A stretch of 64,000 bases of DNA from Limnanthes douglasii subsp. nivea (taxonomy: Eukaryota > Streptophyta > Magnoliopsida > Brassicales > Limnanthaceae): assembly GCA_036936605.1 (NCBI GenBank), contig JAUPFV010000004.1, positions 297,766,009 to 297,830,008 of the forward strand, written 5' to 3'. The notes under the pieces were generated by a model. It saw only the letters and a program-made list of their open reading frames with translations. It made no database searches and was not told the DNA's origin. The stretch's first letter is position 1. Each line of letters begins with the position of its first letter. Below, in pieces: positions 22,845 to 32,802 of this stretch. The position numbers and the translations under genes are program-made.

Positions 22845-24760
22845 ATGAATCCGGACAATCCAGAGCTACCACCGGCTTTACTCGAAGTGGTGGAAGACAA
22901 CGATGAATACACTATCGAAGAGCGTGACAGGCTAAAGTGTGAAATAGAAGCTCTGAGGGAAGAAAAGGCCAAGATGGGCGTGAAAGAAAAATCCAAAGCA
23001 TCAGTTGCTCATCACACCGATAACCCCAGAGAGCATGAGTCTTCAAAGACTTATATGAGCACCAAAAAGACTCATGCCAGTTCTAAAAAGTCTCACCGGT
23101 CCAAGCCTGTGGAGAGTTCTGACTCGAGCTCAGAATCTTCAGATAACTCTTCAGACAGCGAGGGAATTGAAAAATCCTTGTTCTCTAGCAGCGATGAGGG
23201 TCGAACCAGAAAAAAGCAAAAGCAGGTTAAGAAATATTCAAGAAAAAGAGACAGACATGGAAGAATGAAAAGGCACATTGGCAAGGGATCATCTCACAAC
23301 CGGAGTCATGTGGACAAGATGTTGATGGATCCCTTTGCTTTCCACGATGAACCAGGTATCTTTGCAACTCCCAATGAGGATACTGTGTTCAGTCGTGGAA
23401 GGAATTGGAGGCAGTCTCCACTGTCTTCGAAAATTCTGTCCGGAAACCTCCCCAAGAGGTTTGACAGCACTAAAATAGAGAAGTACGATGGCAGTACTGA
23501 TCCAGACAACCATCTGGAGCAATTCAAGAACTTCATGATGAACTTTGATGACGATGATAAACTACTTTGTAGGGCATTCTCCCAATCATTCACGGGGAGT
23601 GCTCTGAAATGGTACAACAGCCTGCCTCAAGGTTGTATTAAAGATTTCGATACGTTTTGGGTGGCCTTTCGAAGGCAGTTCGTCAGGAGTAAAGAGCTGA
23701 AGGGCAATGAAGACACAATAATCCATTGTGCCCAGGAGCCAAATGAGTCCTTGAAAGAATACAGAAGCCGTTTTGTGAACACAAAAAATGGGTTGGCTGA
23801 TTGCTTCGAACAGGTAGCAATAGCATCCCTGAGACAGGGTTTGAACCCTGGGAATCTAGCTGATTCGGTGACCAGAAAGAAGGCTATGACATGGGGGGGG
23901 GGTTGCTGAATCAGGTTGGCAAACAAATAAACGTCGATGAAACAAAGAAAACTAGGGTGCACATGCAGGTGAGGTCCACCCCAGTGGCACCAACTCCCAA
24001 TCAAAATCAGTCCGGGAACAAAGCAAGAGAAACCGGACAGGGGCATGGTAGGGCAAAAGCTCAGTCTCAGCCAGCAGCTCCTGCTTAGAGTCAGCAATCC
24101 AGAAACAAAAGAGGCCCCTGGGTCCAACCGGAGTGGTTCGCAGAGCTCAAAGAAAGTGTGGCCACCATTTTTGATAAAACAAAGGATGAGGTGCATTACC
24201 GGAGACCGGCAAAGCTGCAGTCTCCCAGAGAGCATCGCAATAACTCTTTTTGCCAATATCACAATGATATTGGCCACACCACTGATGACTGCATAGCATT
24301 GAAACAAGAAGTTCAAAACTTGATTGAGAGGGGAAAGTTGGGAGCATACGTTAAAAGAAGAGGAGGCAATAGGCCTGGCAACACTCACCGGGTTGGTCCA
24401 AGCAATGCCGCTCCGGAGGGGGCCATGGTTATAGTTGAAAGGTTTGACGTGGAATCTGAATACTTGGATCCTCATCCAACTCGAAACAGAGTGGGTGCTA
24501 TTGAGGAATGTTCTAGATCGGTCTCCGGGCTCATTAAGTTTTTTGAGTCGCTTACAATTTTCGGAGGGGACACTATGACAGCTCCTACTGCTTCTTCAAG
24601 AAAGAGGCATGTTCATACTTTAGCCTCCCAGCTAGAAGGAGGCATGACATCTTATCAGTCACCAAACTCATTCCCCTTCATTGTTTTTGATGAAGATGAT
24701 TTGAGAGACATTGCTGGCCCTCATGAGGATGCTGTTGTCATAGGAGCATCTATAGGGGGC
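22845..24760 (+). pseudogene. gag: Element D gag, broken by a G-run frameshift and a stop
   Basis: Starts MNPDNPELPPALLEVVEDND, with a coiled-coil-like N-terminus and a Ser/Lys-rich stretch, then the gag core (YDGSTDPDNHLEQFKNFM, then LKWYNSLPQGCIKDFDTFW) and the knuckle CQYHNDIGHTTDDC. The frame breaks at a run of G (about 23895-23903), where E reads a shorter run. A TAG at 24086-24088 replaces a CAG codon seen in E. The C-terminal part (GLIKFFESLTIFGGDT) leads toward the protease. Gag would build the particle; this copy cannot give full-length protein. Confidence 0.83.
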
Positions 24761-25501
24761 AATGGAATAAGACAAATCCTGGTGGATACTGGAAGTTAAG
24801 CCAATATCCTTTTCCTAACCACTTACAAGAAAATGAAAAATCCCGCTGTAATTCAGAATTCGGACAGGTCAATCGTGGGCTTCACGGGCAGCTCAGCAGA
24901 TGTGATCAGAGAGTTCGAAGAAGAGGTGTTATTGGGCAAGGGCCCTTTCAAGAAAATGGTCAGAATACTCTTTATTGTGGTGGATTGTCCCGCTTACTAT
25001 AATGCCATTCTAGGGAGGTCTTGGCTCTCTAGGATGCACGCAGTGGCTTCAACAGTCCATCAGTGCTTGAAGTATGCTGTTCAGGGACAGGTTGGAGTCG
25101 TCCGGAGCAGCCAAAAGATTGCAAGAGAATGCTATGCTACTGCCCTGGCTCCTCGAACGATGGGGGCAGTCCGTATTAATGAACAATGGCAGTTTGAGGG
25201 CCTTTCTGGGGGTGAGGGTAAAATTGATGACCCCAGAGAGACCCCTGGAGTATTGATACCAATCAAAGAGGTTGAGACACACTGTTTGGAAGATGGTAAA
25301 AGTGTCAAGATAGGGTCTAAGATGCCACCAATGTTAAAAAAGGAAATGTTGAAGTTTTTGAAAGACCATCAGCACGTTTTTGCTTGGTGCAATGCTGATG
25401 TTACTGGGGTTCCATCAGAAGTGATATCACACCACCTATCTGTCCGGAGAGATGTAGCTCCAGTAGTTAAAAAAAAGAGCTTTTTCCAAAGAAAAGGCTG
25501 A
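24761..25501 (+). pseudogene. Element D aspartic protease and linker to RT
   Basis: The active site reads LVDTGS and is followed at once by TAA (24797-24799) where E has TTA (Leu). The rest is typical (NAILGRSWLSRMHAVAST). The linker HQHVFAWCNADVTGVP precedes RT. An A-run at about 25468-25476 shifts the frame before the RT N-terminus. Confidence 0.78.
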
Positions 25502-25535
25502 TGTCATTGTACAAGAGGTTGACAGACTCACAAAG

Positions 25536-28472
25536 ATGGGGCACATTAAGGAATATCAATACCCTTTGTGGACTGCCAATCCTGTCTTGGTGAAAAAGAA
25601 GAATGGCAAGTGGCGCATGTGCATTGACTTCACAGATCTCAATAGAGCTTGCCCAAAATATTTATATCCGGTCCCCCGGATAGATCAGTTAGTAGACTTT
25701 ACCTCTGGGAACAAGCTGCTTTCCTTCATGGATGCCTTCTCCGGGTACAATCAGATTCAAGTAGATCCGAAGGATCAAGAGCATACCACGTTTGTCACTG
25801 ACAGGGGTCTACATTGCTATAAGGTGATGCCATTTGGTTTGAAAAATGCTGGGGCTACTTATCAGAGGTTAGTCAACAAGGCGTTTGCTGATCAAATTGG
25901 AAGAAATATGGAAGTATACATTGATGATATGATGGTGAAAAGTGTAGATGAGCAGTTGCACTTGTCTGATCTCCAAGAAACTTTTGCCAACTTGGTAAAA
26001 GTGAATTTGAAATTAAACCCTGAAAAATGTGTGTTCGGAGTGCAGTCCGGGAAGTTTCTAGGGTATATCATAAGTGAACATGGAATACAGCCCGATCCGG
26101 ACCAGCTCAATGCTCTATTCCAAATGGAGCCTCCTCGAAACATTAAAGAAGTACAGCGATTAACGGGGAGATTAGCTGCCTTAAACAGATTTATCTCCAG
26201 GTCTTCGGACAGGTGTGCTCCTTTCTTTCAAACTTTGAAGGGTACAAAGGGGTTTGATTGGACCCCACAGTGTGATGAGGCTTTCAATGAAATCAAGAGA
26301 CACATGTCCTCCCCCAAAACTTTGTTCAAACCAGTTGATGGGGAGACTTTCTTCGTATATTTGGTAGTTTCAAGTTGTGCCATCAGTGCTGTGCTGGTAA
26401 GAGAGGCCGATGGACAACCCCATCCAGTGTACTACATCAGCAAAAGCTTGATAGATGCTGAGAGGCGTTACTTGAAACTTGAAAAATTGGCATTAGCCCT
26501 GGTGATAGCTGCAAGGAAAATGAGGCCTTATTTCCAGGCTCATCCTATCATCGTCCGGACCTCTTTTCCCTTAAAGAATGTCCTTAAAAAAGCAGACATT
26601 TCGAGCAGAATGACTAAGTGGTCAGTAGAGTTGGGGGACTTCTACATAGACTTTGCTCCCCGGACAGCAGTCAAAGCCCAAGCCGTGGCTGATTTTCTGG
26701 TTGAATTCCACTCCGATAGGGATTCAGAGCAAGCTACTGATATAAAAGATAAGAAAATGTGGATCATCCGAACAGACGGTGGATCTAGCACCATGGGATA
26801 TGGTGCAGGAGTATGTTTAACTTCCCCATATGGAGACCAGATGTACCAGGCTATTTATTTTGCTTTCAGGGCATCTAATAACGAGTCTGAATACGAAGCA
26901 GCTATAGTTGGGTTAAAGTTAGCCTACATTTGTGGGGCTAAGAGGGTCAAGCTGCTAAGTGACTCACAATTGCTTATCCACCATGCCTCAGGTCAATCTG
27001 AGGCTAAGAAGGAGCAACTTGTGAAGTATTTACTACTAAAAAATGAAGCACTTAAATTTAAAGCTGTTGTTTATGAGCACATTCCCCGGGCAGAAAATGA
27101 GCTAGCAGACTCATTGGCAACCATAGCATATACAGAGTCATATCCATGGATCCATGTGCTTGAAAGCCCTTCCATTCAACTTAGTAAGGGAAAAGAAGAG
27201 GAAATTCTTGAAATACAAGTGAAACAGCCTCAAGACTGGAGATTTCCTCTCCAACAATATCTCTCCGATGGTGTCGTGCCTCCAGATAAGTCACAAGCCA
27301 GAACGTTGAAACACAAGTCTCGTGGTTTCATCATATTGAGAGAAGTGTTGTACAAAAAGTCCTATAGTAAACCTCTCCTGCGTTGTTTGGGGGGTGAAGA
27401 ATCACGAGAAGTCCTCTCCGAATTACATGATGGTGAGGGGTCAGTCCATTGTGGATTTAGAGCTTTAACGAGAAGAGTTTTACTCTCCGGTTACTATTGG
27501 CCATCAATCATGAAAGATGCTAAGGAATTGGTGAGGAGGTGTGACCCATGCCAGAGGTACATCAATGAAATTCATGTACCAGCCATTCCTTTAGAGTCAA
27601 TTTCTGAGCCCATTCCCTTTGCTCGATGGGGATTGGATTTAGTAGGGCCTCTCCCCGTGGCGTCCGGAGGGCGTAAAACTATAATTGTGGCCATTGACTA
27701 CTTCTCAAAGTGGATAGAAGTAGCCCCTCTGGCAGGGACAACATCAAAAGCTGTCATAAAATTCATTCTATCCAACATATGCTGCAGATTTGGTGTCCCA
27801 CAGAAAATAACAAAAAACAATGGGCCACAATTCGACAATAAAGAAATGGAGAGCTTCTGTGCCTCAAGGGGTATACAACATTGTTTTTCTTCACCTTTCC
27901 ACCCACAAGAAAATGGGCAAGTTGAAGTGGCTAATAGAACTATACTCTCCGGTTTAAAGAAGAATTTGGAAGGGGCTGCTGGGAAGTGGCCTAGTTATTT
28001 GCAAGAAGTCTTGTGGGCCTACCGGACAACACCTGGGGCTGCAACACAAGAATCACCCTTCGCCTTGGTCTATGGGATGGATGCAGTAGCCCCCATAGAG
28101 AAGACACTCCCTTCCTTTCATGTTCACAACTTCTCCGAACACGCTAATGAGATGGCAATCAGAAGTCAACTTGATTTGATAGAAGAAAGACGGGTTAAAG
28201 CTCACCTTAGAGTTGCACACTATCAGGGCTTGATGAGGAGCAGGTTTGCTTCCAAAGTTAAAAGAAGAGATTTCCAACCAGGGGACAAAGTATTAAGGAA
28301 GGTCTTCTTACACACTAAAGAAAAGCTCTTCGGAAAGCTGGCCCCAACTTGGGAGGGTCCGTATATAGTGGTTGAAAGAATCAAGCCTGAAACTTATTGG
28401 TTGGAAGACAAAGATGGCAGAGTTCTAACTCATCCTTGGAACATTGAGCATCTCCGGATGTACCTGGAATAG
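25536..28472 (+). CDS. pol: Element D RT - RNase H - second RNase H - integrase
   Basis: An uninterrupted 978-codon frame, the longest sense frame in the window. The order is RT (KWRMCIDFTDLNRACPK; YIDDMMV with the catalytic Asp pair encoded at 25923-25928), connection (RFISRSSDRCAPFFQTL), RNase H (VYYISKSLIDAERRYLKLE), archaeal-like RNase H (RTDGGSSTMGYGAGVCLTSP and SDSQLLIHHASGQ), integrase zinc region (LHDGEGSVHCGF, then CDPCQRY), catalytic core (LDLVGPLPVASGGRK and HPQENGQVEVANRTI), and a C-terminal domain ending WNIEHLRMYLE. The second catalytic Asp of integrase (TDNGPQFDN in C and E) is Asn here (codon 27816-27818, residue 761). The true polyprotein would start upstream in gag; the ATG at 25536 is only the first in this frame. 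Confidence 0.88.
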   Translation: MGHIKEYQYPLWTANPVLVKKKNGKWRMCIDFTDLNRACPKYLYPVPRIDQLVDFTSGNKLLSFMDAFSGYNQIQVDPKDQEHTTFVTDRGLHCYKVMPFGLKNAGATYQRLVNKAFADQIGRNMEVYIDDMMVKSVDEQLHLSDLQETFANLVKVNLKLNPEKCVFGVQSGKFLGYIISEHGIQPDPDQLNALFQMEPPRNIKEVQRLTGRLAALNRFISRSSDRCAPFFQTLKGTKGFDWTPQCDEAFNEIKRHMSSPKTLFKPVDGETFFVYLVVSSCAISAVLVREADGQPHPVYYISKSLIDAERRYLKLEKLALALVIAARKMRPYFQAHPIIVRTSFPLKNVLKKADISSRMTKWSVELGDFYIDFAPRTAVKAQAVADFLVEFHSDRDSEQATDIKDKKMWIIRTDGGSSTMGYGAGVCLTSPYGDQMYQAIYFAFRASNNESEYEAAIVGLKLAYICGAKRVKLLSDSQLLIHHASGQSEAKKEQLVKYLLLKNEALKFKAVVYEHIPRAENELADSLATIAYTESYPWIHVLESPSIQLSKGKEEEILEIQVKQPQDWRFPLQQYLSDGVVPPDKSQARTLKHKSRGFIILREVLYKKSYSKPLLRCLGGEESREVLSELHDGEGSVHCGFRALTRRVLLSGYYWPSIMKDAKELVRRCDPCQRYINEIHVPAIPLESISEPIPFARWGLDLVGPLPVASGGRKTIIVAIDYFSKWIEVAPLAGTTSKAVIKFILSNICCRFGVPQKITKNNGPQFDNKEMESFCASRGIQHCFSSPFHPQENGQVEVANRTILSGLKKNLEGAAGKWPSYLQEVLWAYRTTPGAATQESPFALVYGMDAVAPIEKTLPSFHVHNFSEHANEMAIRSQLDLIEERRVKAHLRVAHYQGLMRSRFASKVKRRDFQPGDKVLRKVFLHTKEKLFGKLAPTWEGPYIVVERIKPETYWLEDKDGRVLTHPWNIEHLRMYLE

Positions 28473-28963
28473 CACTTGTGTAAATATTTACTTGTTTAAA
28501 CATCCATGTAAATATTTGAGGGCATACTCTTTCCTCCCTGGTGGCACGGGGAGGTTTTAATGAGGTGTCCGGGTGGTTGAATAAAATTTGATGCCTTCTT
28601 CAAAATTTTCTAAGTGTTTTTAAAGTTCTATCCCTTATCATACTATCCGGACTGAAATATCTAAGGGCTATTTAAACTCTAGCCGGAGAATTTAAACACT
28701 CTCACAATGCAACAACTAAAGGCTACTTAAACTCTGGGTATCAAAACTAAAACAAACAATGAAAGAAGACGATGGTTATACAAAACAGAGATATTCATTG
28801 AGAAAAACAACTTAAAATTGCCTTGGCCTTCCAAGGACTTTTAATAGTCAAGATATAACACAAAAAACCTGTTTGGTCGAGCACCGGACACCATTACAAA
28901 AAGAGTGCCTTGGCCTTCCAAGGACTTTAGTTTAAATGAAAAATAAACAAAGTAGATTGTGGG
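28473..28963. other. Element D region between integrase and antisense gene, with hairpins
   Basis: Sense and antisense transcripts would converge here. CCTTGGCCTTCCAAGG occurs at about 28821 and again at about 28908, each able to form a short hairpin. The CTGGTGGCACGGGGAGGTTT block near 28537 is conserved in C and E. Confidence 0.55.
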
Positions 28964-31932
28964 TTAAGGTTGAGCCTTTGAAGATGGCTCACCTTCATCT
29001 GCCTTCTTGCCCTCAAAGTCGCTTTTCTCTTCGACTACCTTTTTGCCTTTGGGATCATCTTCCTCCCTGTCTGGGCTCTCTCCGGTCCTCTCTTCATCAT
29101 CAGATGAGGACGCACTGGAGACTCCATCCTCTTCGCCCATTGTATGATATGGAAGGTCATCATCGTCTACATAGAGCCACAAGTCCCCTAGGTTCCTCTT
29201 CGGAATTTTTTCATGGAAGAGTAGAACCATGTCAGACTTCACCCTCTCAAGCAATAACTCTTCGCTTTTAATCATCTGGCTGGCGTAGGCATTAATCTTG
29301 GCATTGATCATAGCCTCTTGATCCCTTAACAAAGCGGTTTTCTCCTCGGCAGCCTTGGATGCTGCATTTTCAAGAGCAATCTTGTCAGTAGTGAGGTTGG
29401 TGATGATCTTGTCCTTTGCCTTGGTCTCTTCTTTTGAGGCAGTAAGATCTTTCTCCACACCGGACAGCTTTTCCCGGAGATCTCTAATGGCTTCCTCTAG
29501 AGTGGCAACCTTTGTGGTGCTTTCCTCTTGACTCCTCTTCAGCTCCTTGTTTGCCTTCTTTAGCATGTCAGCATTGGCAGTAGCAGTGCGAAGGTCTTCG
29601 GACAGCTTTTCCTTCTCAGACTTAAGGTCCTTGATGATGTCTGCTTGACCCCGAACTTGTCTCTCCAGTGTAAGTACTGGATGCACGTTGCTAAGCAAGG
29701 AGTGGGCTATGGTGTCCTTTTCACTAGAAACAATGAAAGTCTTACCATTGAAGTTGATCGTATTGGAGTTGCTCGGAGGAATGTAAGGCCCTGCGAATTC
29801 ATCTCTGGGGAGGCTAAGGAAGTATTCACCAAGCCCACCTAGACCGGTGATGTCCACTTCATCGAGGTTGAGATCTCCCCCCTCCACCTCATCGGTATGA
29901 AAGTCCCTTGGGATCTCTTCGGCCTGCGTTGGGTCAGAAGGGTCAGCATGGAAAGGAGGCTCCGGATCCCGGAGAGCAAGCTCATCTCCCTTTGAAGTCT
30001 TTTTCTTTTTGGCTCCCCGGTCATCGCCTTCACCTTCTTGTTTACGAATCCTCTTGGGAGCCCTTGGAGGTTTTGAGAGGTCTGCATCCTGCCTTTCGGT
30101 CTCTTGCTCCACCACTTGCAAGAGAGCAGCGTCGATTTGGCTCTGAGCCGACCCCTCCAGGGCTGTTGGAGCATCCTTCTCAGCATCACTCGCCACCTTT
30201 TTGCCTCTCTTCTTGCCCTTCATTTTGCTTGGGGCTTTGGCCCGGCCTGGTAGGAAGAGTGTCCCGTCTGGCTCATGGGACCTTTTAAGTACAGTATCCG
30301 CAGAAGGCTGGGTGGTGAGCTCCTCCCAAGTCAGGTCTCTCCGACCTGTGGTGTTCCACAGGTGAGACCTTGCCAAGTTCCCACTGGTGAAGGCAGAGTG
30401 GAATCGGTTCCCCCATTCCTCAGCAGCCCAGGCATTGATTTTGCCACAGGTAACCTGTCCGGCCTTCAAGTAATCACCGAACTCCTTAGGAAGTTCTGTT
30501 AAGACAAAAGAGAGACCAGTTATTTTAAACCAACTTAAAGAAGGAAGAAATGAAAAAAGATTTAAAGTGGGAAACTTACGGTCACTCCTCCACCTGCTTC
30601 TGAGGAGGCTTGGGTTCTCTCCGGCCTTGATCTTCTTGCCATTTTCCCAAGCTCCACTGACGAACAAAAACTGGCTCCTCCATTTGCTCTCAGACTCCAA
30701 TAGATCATTAACAGCTTTGAAACTGTCCCCCATATTGAAGTGGTAGAAGGGGAATTTATGATGTTTACAAAGGTTGGCCACTGCTGCAAACTCTTCCATA
30801 GGAAGAGGGATCCCGGACAGCCTTGATGCCATGATGCATGACATCAGAGTATACCAACCGTTGGGGCTCAGCTGGCTCGGACAGAGTTTGACCAGATGAA
30901 AATATCTGACGATCTCCGGGTCCAATGGGAACCTGAGTCCCCAATTAAATAGCTCCGTGAAGATGACTATTTCGTTCAGCTTGCAATCCATATGAGTTTC
31001 ATGATCTATGGGAATCCTTATCTTCATGTTTTCTGGGATCCCCCATTTGGTGCGCATTCGACCCAGGTCAGCAGTATGGATGAATGCATACTTGGTCTTT
31101 TGTAAGGCCAAGAGGTATTTGAGCTCAATCTTGTGAAAACAAGGCCCCACCTTCCCTTCAAGGCACTCCGGCAGCTCCGGATGCCTCAAGCATAATTTTT
31201 CTTTGCCTTTTTTGGCAGCAGCAGTGTTACTGGTCTGGCCGGAGGACTCAGACTCGAAGGGGACTTCTTCAGCAGAGTCCTCCATTCTTTCCTTCATGAT
31301 CGTTGGGGGAATATCATTGGCAGTTTCCCGGAGAGGATTTGAACTTGGCTCAGCCTGGCTTCCAGACTGCTGGATTTCGATGTTTCCTTGACTTCTAGCC
31401 TCAGGTTGGGGCTTTGAGGCAGAGGTCTCTCTTGGGAGTGCTGGGTTGCTCGCCTCCGGACCAGATGGCCTTTCCCGGGGAGCTCTGATAGGCAATCCAG
31501 ACCCAGAACTACTATTTTTAGCCCCCGATTTCGAGGGAGTGTTTTTAGAGGCTTGCCCTTTGACCAGCCGGCTTGTCCTCTTAACAACCAGTTTCTCCGG
31601 AGAGTGCTCTGTGTCTGATCCCATAGCAAGAAAAGGAGAAGGTTTTCTAAAGCTAGTGGCTGTCGCTCCTGGCTCAACAGCAGGCACTGACTCCTGAACT
31701 GAGGAACCAGAGATTATTGGGAGAGGGTGGATTAAAATAGTTTCTTGGGCTTAGTACCTTTAGAAGAGGACAGGCCTCGATCTGACTCTGTAGCGGAGGT
31801 GACTGGTCTGTCAACAGGTGATGAAGGTAGCCCTGCTGCGATTCGTCTCTCCTTCTCAACTTTTTGTGCTTTCTCCAACTCAGAAAGGTTGAGCCACCCG
31901 CCCTTGATCAATGCAGTCCTTGCTGTAAACAT
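28964..31932 (-). pseudogene. Element D antisense gene (extra ORF), nearly intact
   Basis: Opposite to gag-pol. Start MFTARTALIKGGWLNLSELE at 31932; the first ~66 codons end at a TAA (31732-31734) and a one-base deletion shifts the frame. The remaining 907 codons (31687-28964) are open. Parts in order: Ser/Pro/Lys-rich region, acidic region (MEDSAEEVPFESE), conserved block (FNWGLRFPLDPEIVRYFHL, LCPSQLSPNGWYTLMSC, FPFYHFNMGDSFK), WNTTGRRDLTWEELTT, Lys/Arg-rich segments suited to nuclear import, about 150 residues of coiled coil, and an acidic tail (SSASSSDDEERTGES). An 84-bp segment (30579-30496) has GTAAGT and TTAACAG ends and probably is an intron that happens to stay open. The central block resembles the plant 'putative gypsy-type transposon' family. 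Function unknown. Confidence 0.78.
30496..30579 (-). other. Probable intron in the element D antisense gene
   Basis: Donor CC|GTAAGTTTCC and acceptor TTGTCTTAACAG|AACTT on the minus strand. The length is a multiple of three and there is no stop, so the frame reads through. Elements C (about 16866-16945) and E (about 61588-61649) have splice-like ends at the same protein position, after the GxNPS(M/L)L-SRW segment. Confidence 0.6.
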
Positions 31933-32031
31933 AAACTACCAAGAAAATCTTTGCTTTAGAGAGAGAAAGCTCTGAGTAAATTTGCAGAGTAAATATGAAA
32001 GAGATAGTAAAACAGTAGAAAGTGAGTTTGA

Positions 32032-32211
32032 ATTTATAGTAAATCTGAAAAAGGAGTTGATTCCTAGGAGAATTCGAAAAGTTTGGCAATGATTAAAAGA
32101 CGGCGCTGATGTCACCATTTGTAATTAAAGAGGTTACTTTTCGAAGGAGGTGGGTTCGAAATTCAAGGTGAAAAAACGGCTGGAGCAACCAATCAGAGAG
32201 CGACACGTGTC
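32032..32211 (-). promoter_or_regulatory. Promoter of the antisense gene of element D (TATA and G-box)
   Basis: On the minus strand, ACTATAAATT (32031-32040) lies about 100 bp before the antisense ATG. GACACGTGTC (32202-32211), a perfect palindromic G-box/ABRE core, lies 270 bp upstream. A CCAAT box (AACCAATCAGAG, plus strand, about 32188) is beside the G-box. Confidence 0.68.
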
Positions 32212-32352
32212 CCACGAACTCTGGCAAAAACCGTTTTGAATTCGTGAAGCTTAATCTGTCCGGGTAAACCCATAGACCTGTCCGGATTGAAAACCACTTC
32301 TGACGTCGGACTGTTTTTCAGGTCTTTGACAAGGATACTTGCTCAAACACCT

Positions 32353-32362
32353 AAAAAAGGGG
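32353..32362 (+). other. Element D polypurine tract
   Basis: AAAAAAGGGG four bases upstream of the 3' LTR; priming site for plus-strand DNA. Confidence 0.75.
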
Positions 32363-32366
32363 CTCC

Positions 32367-32797
32367 TGATGAGTCCGAATTCAGCATGCTCCCCGTACAA
32401 GGACATATCGGTCTAGTCTCTCCGGATATCGGACAAATCACATGGACCGGACAGATCACTTCGAACACTATGACCATAGGACTGTTCGAACTATGACAAA
32501 AGTACTAAAAAACCTAAACACTTCTTGACTAAGCAACTTGCTCTCCTGCTTAGAGCTCATGGGTCTTTGAACATGACCCATGTCCATTAAACATGACCCG
32601 AAAGCCCATAAGGGCCCAAACATCAGGGTATAAATACCCAACCACCTGCATTAGCTGTGGGTAATGAGAATTAACTGCTACCAAGCTGCTTAATTATCTC
32701 TCTACTCTCTACCTTAAATACTTAAAACACCCACACACCACCTTAAAGCACCAACTGAAATTACCAGCCTACCCTCAGGCGGTTATTATCCTCACCA
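32367..32797 (+). repeat. Element D 3' LTR
   Basis: 431 bp, about 97% identical to 22342-22771 by eye, with TATAAATA at 32629-32636. It ends CTCACCA, followed directly by the CCAGT target duplication. Confidence 0.93.
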
Positions 32798-32802
32798 CCA
32801 GT

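Larger units (their letters stand above)
22342..32797 (+). mobile_element. Element D: near-complete Tat-lineage Ty3/Gypsy retrotransposon
   Basis: LTRs at 22342-22771 and 32367-32797 share TGATGAG and CTCACCA ends. The 5-bp target duplication CCAGT is perfect (22337-22341 and 32798-32802). The body holds primer-binding site, gag, protease, RT, two RNase H domains and integrase on the plus strand, then an antisense gene on the minus strand and a polypurine tract. The LTRs differ at about 12 sites plus one indel by eye (about 3%). It inserted into the protease active-site codons (V-D-T-G-S) of element C. Frameshifts in gag and protease and an Asp-to-Asn change in integrase make it non-autonomous. 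Confidence 0.93.

Noticed and set aside
28964..31687. 907-codon frame as an independent host gene
   Set aside because: Homologous antisense frames occur at the same position in elements C and E, inside the LTR boundaries, so it belongs to the retroelement.
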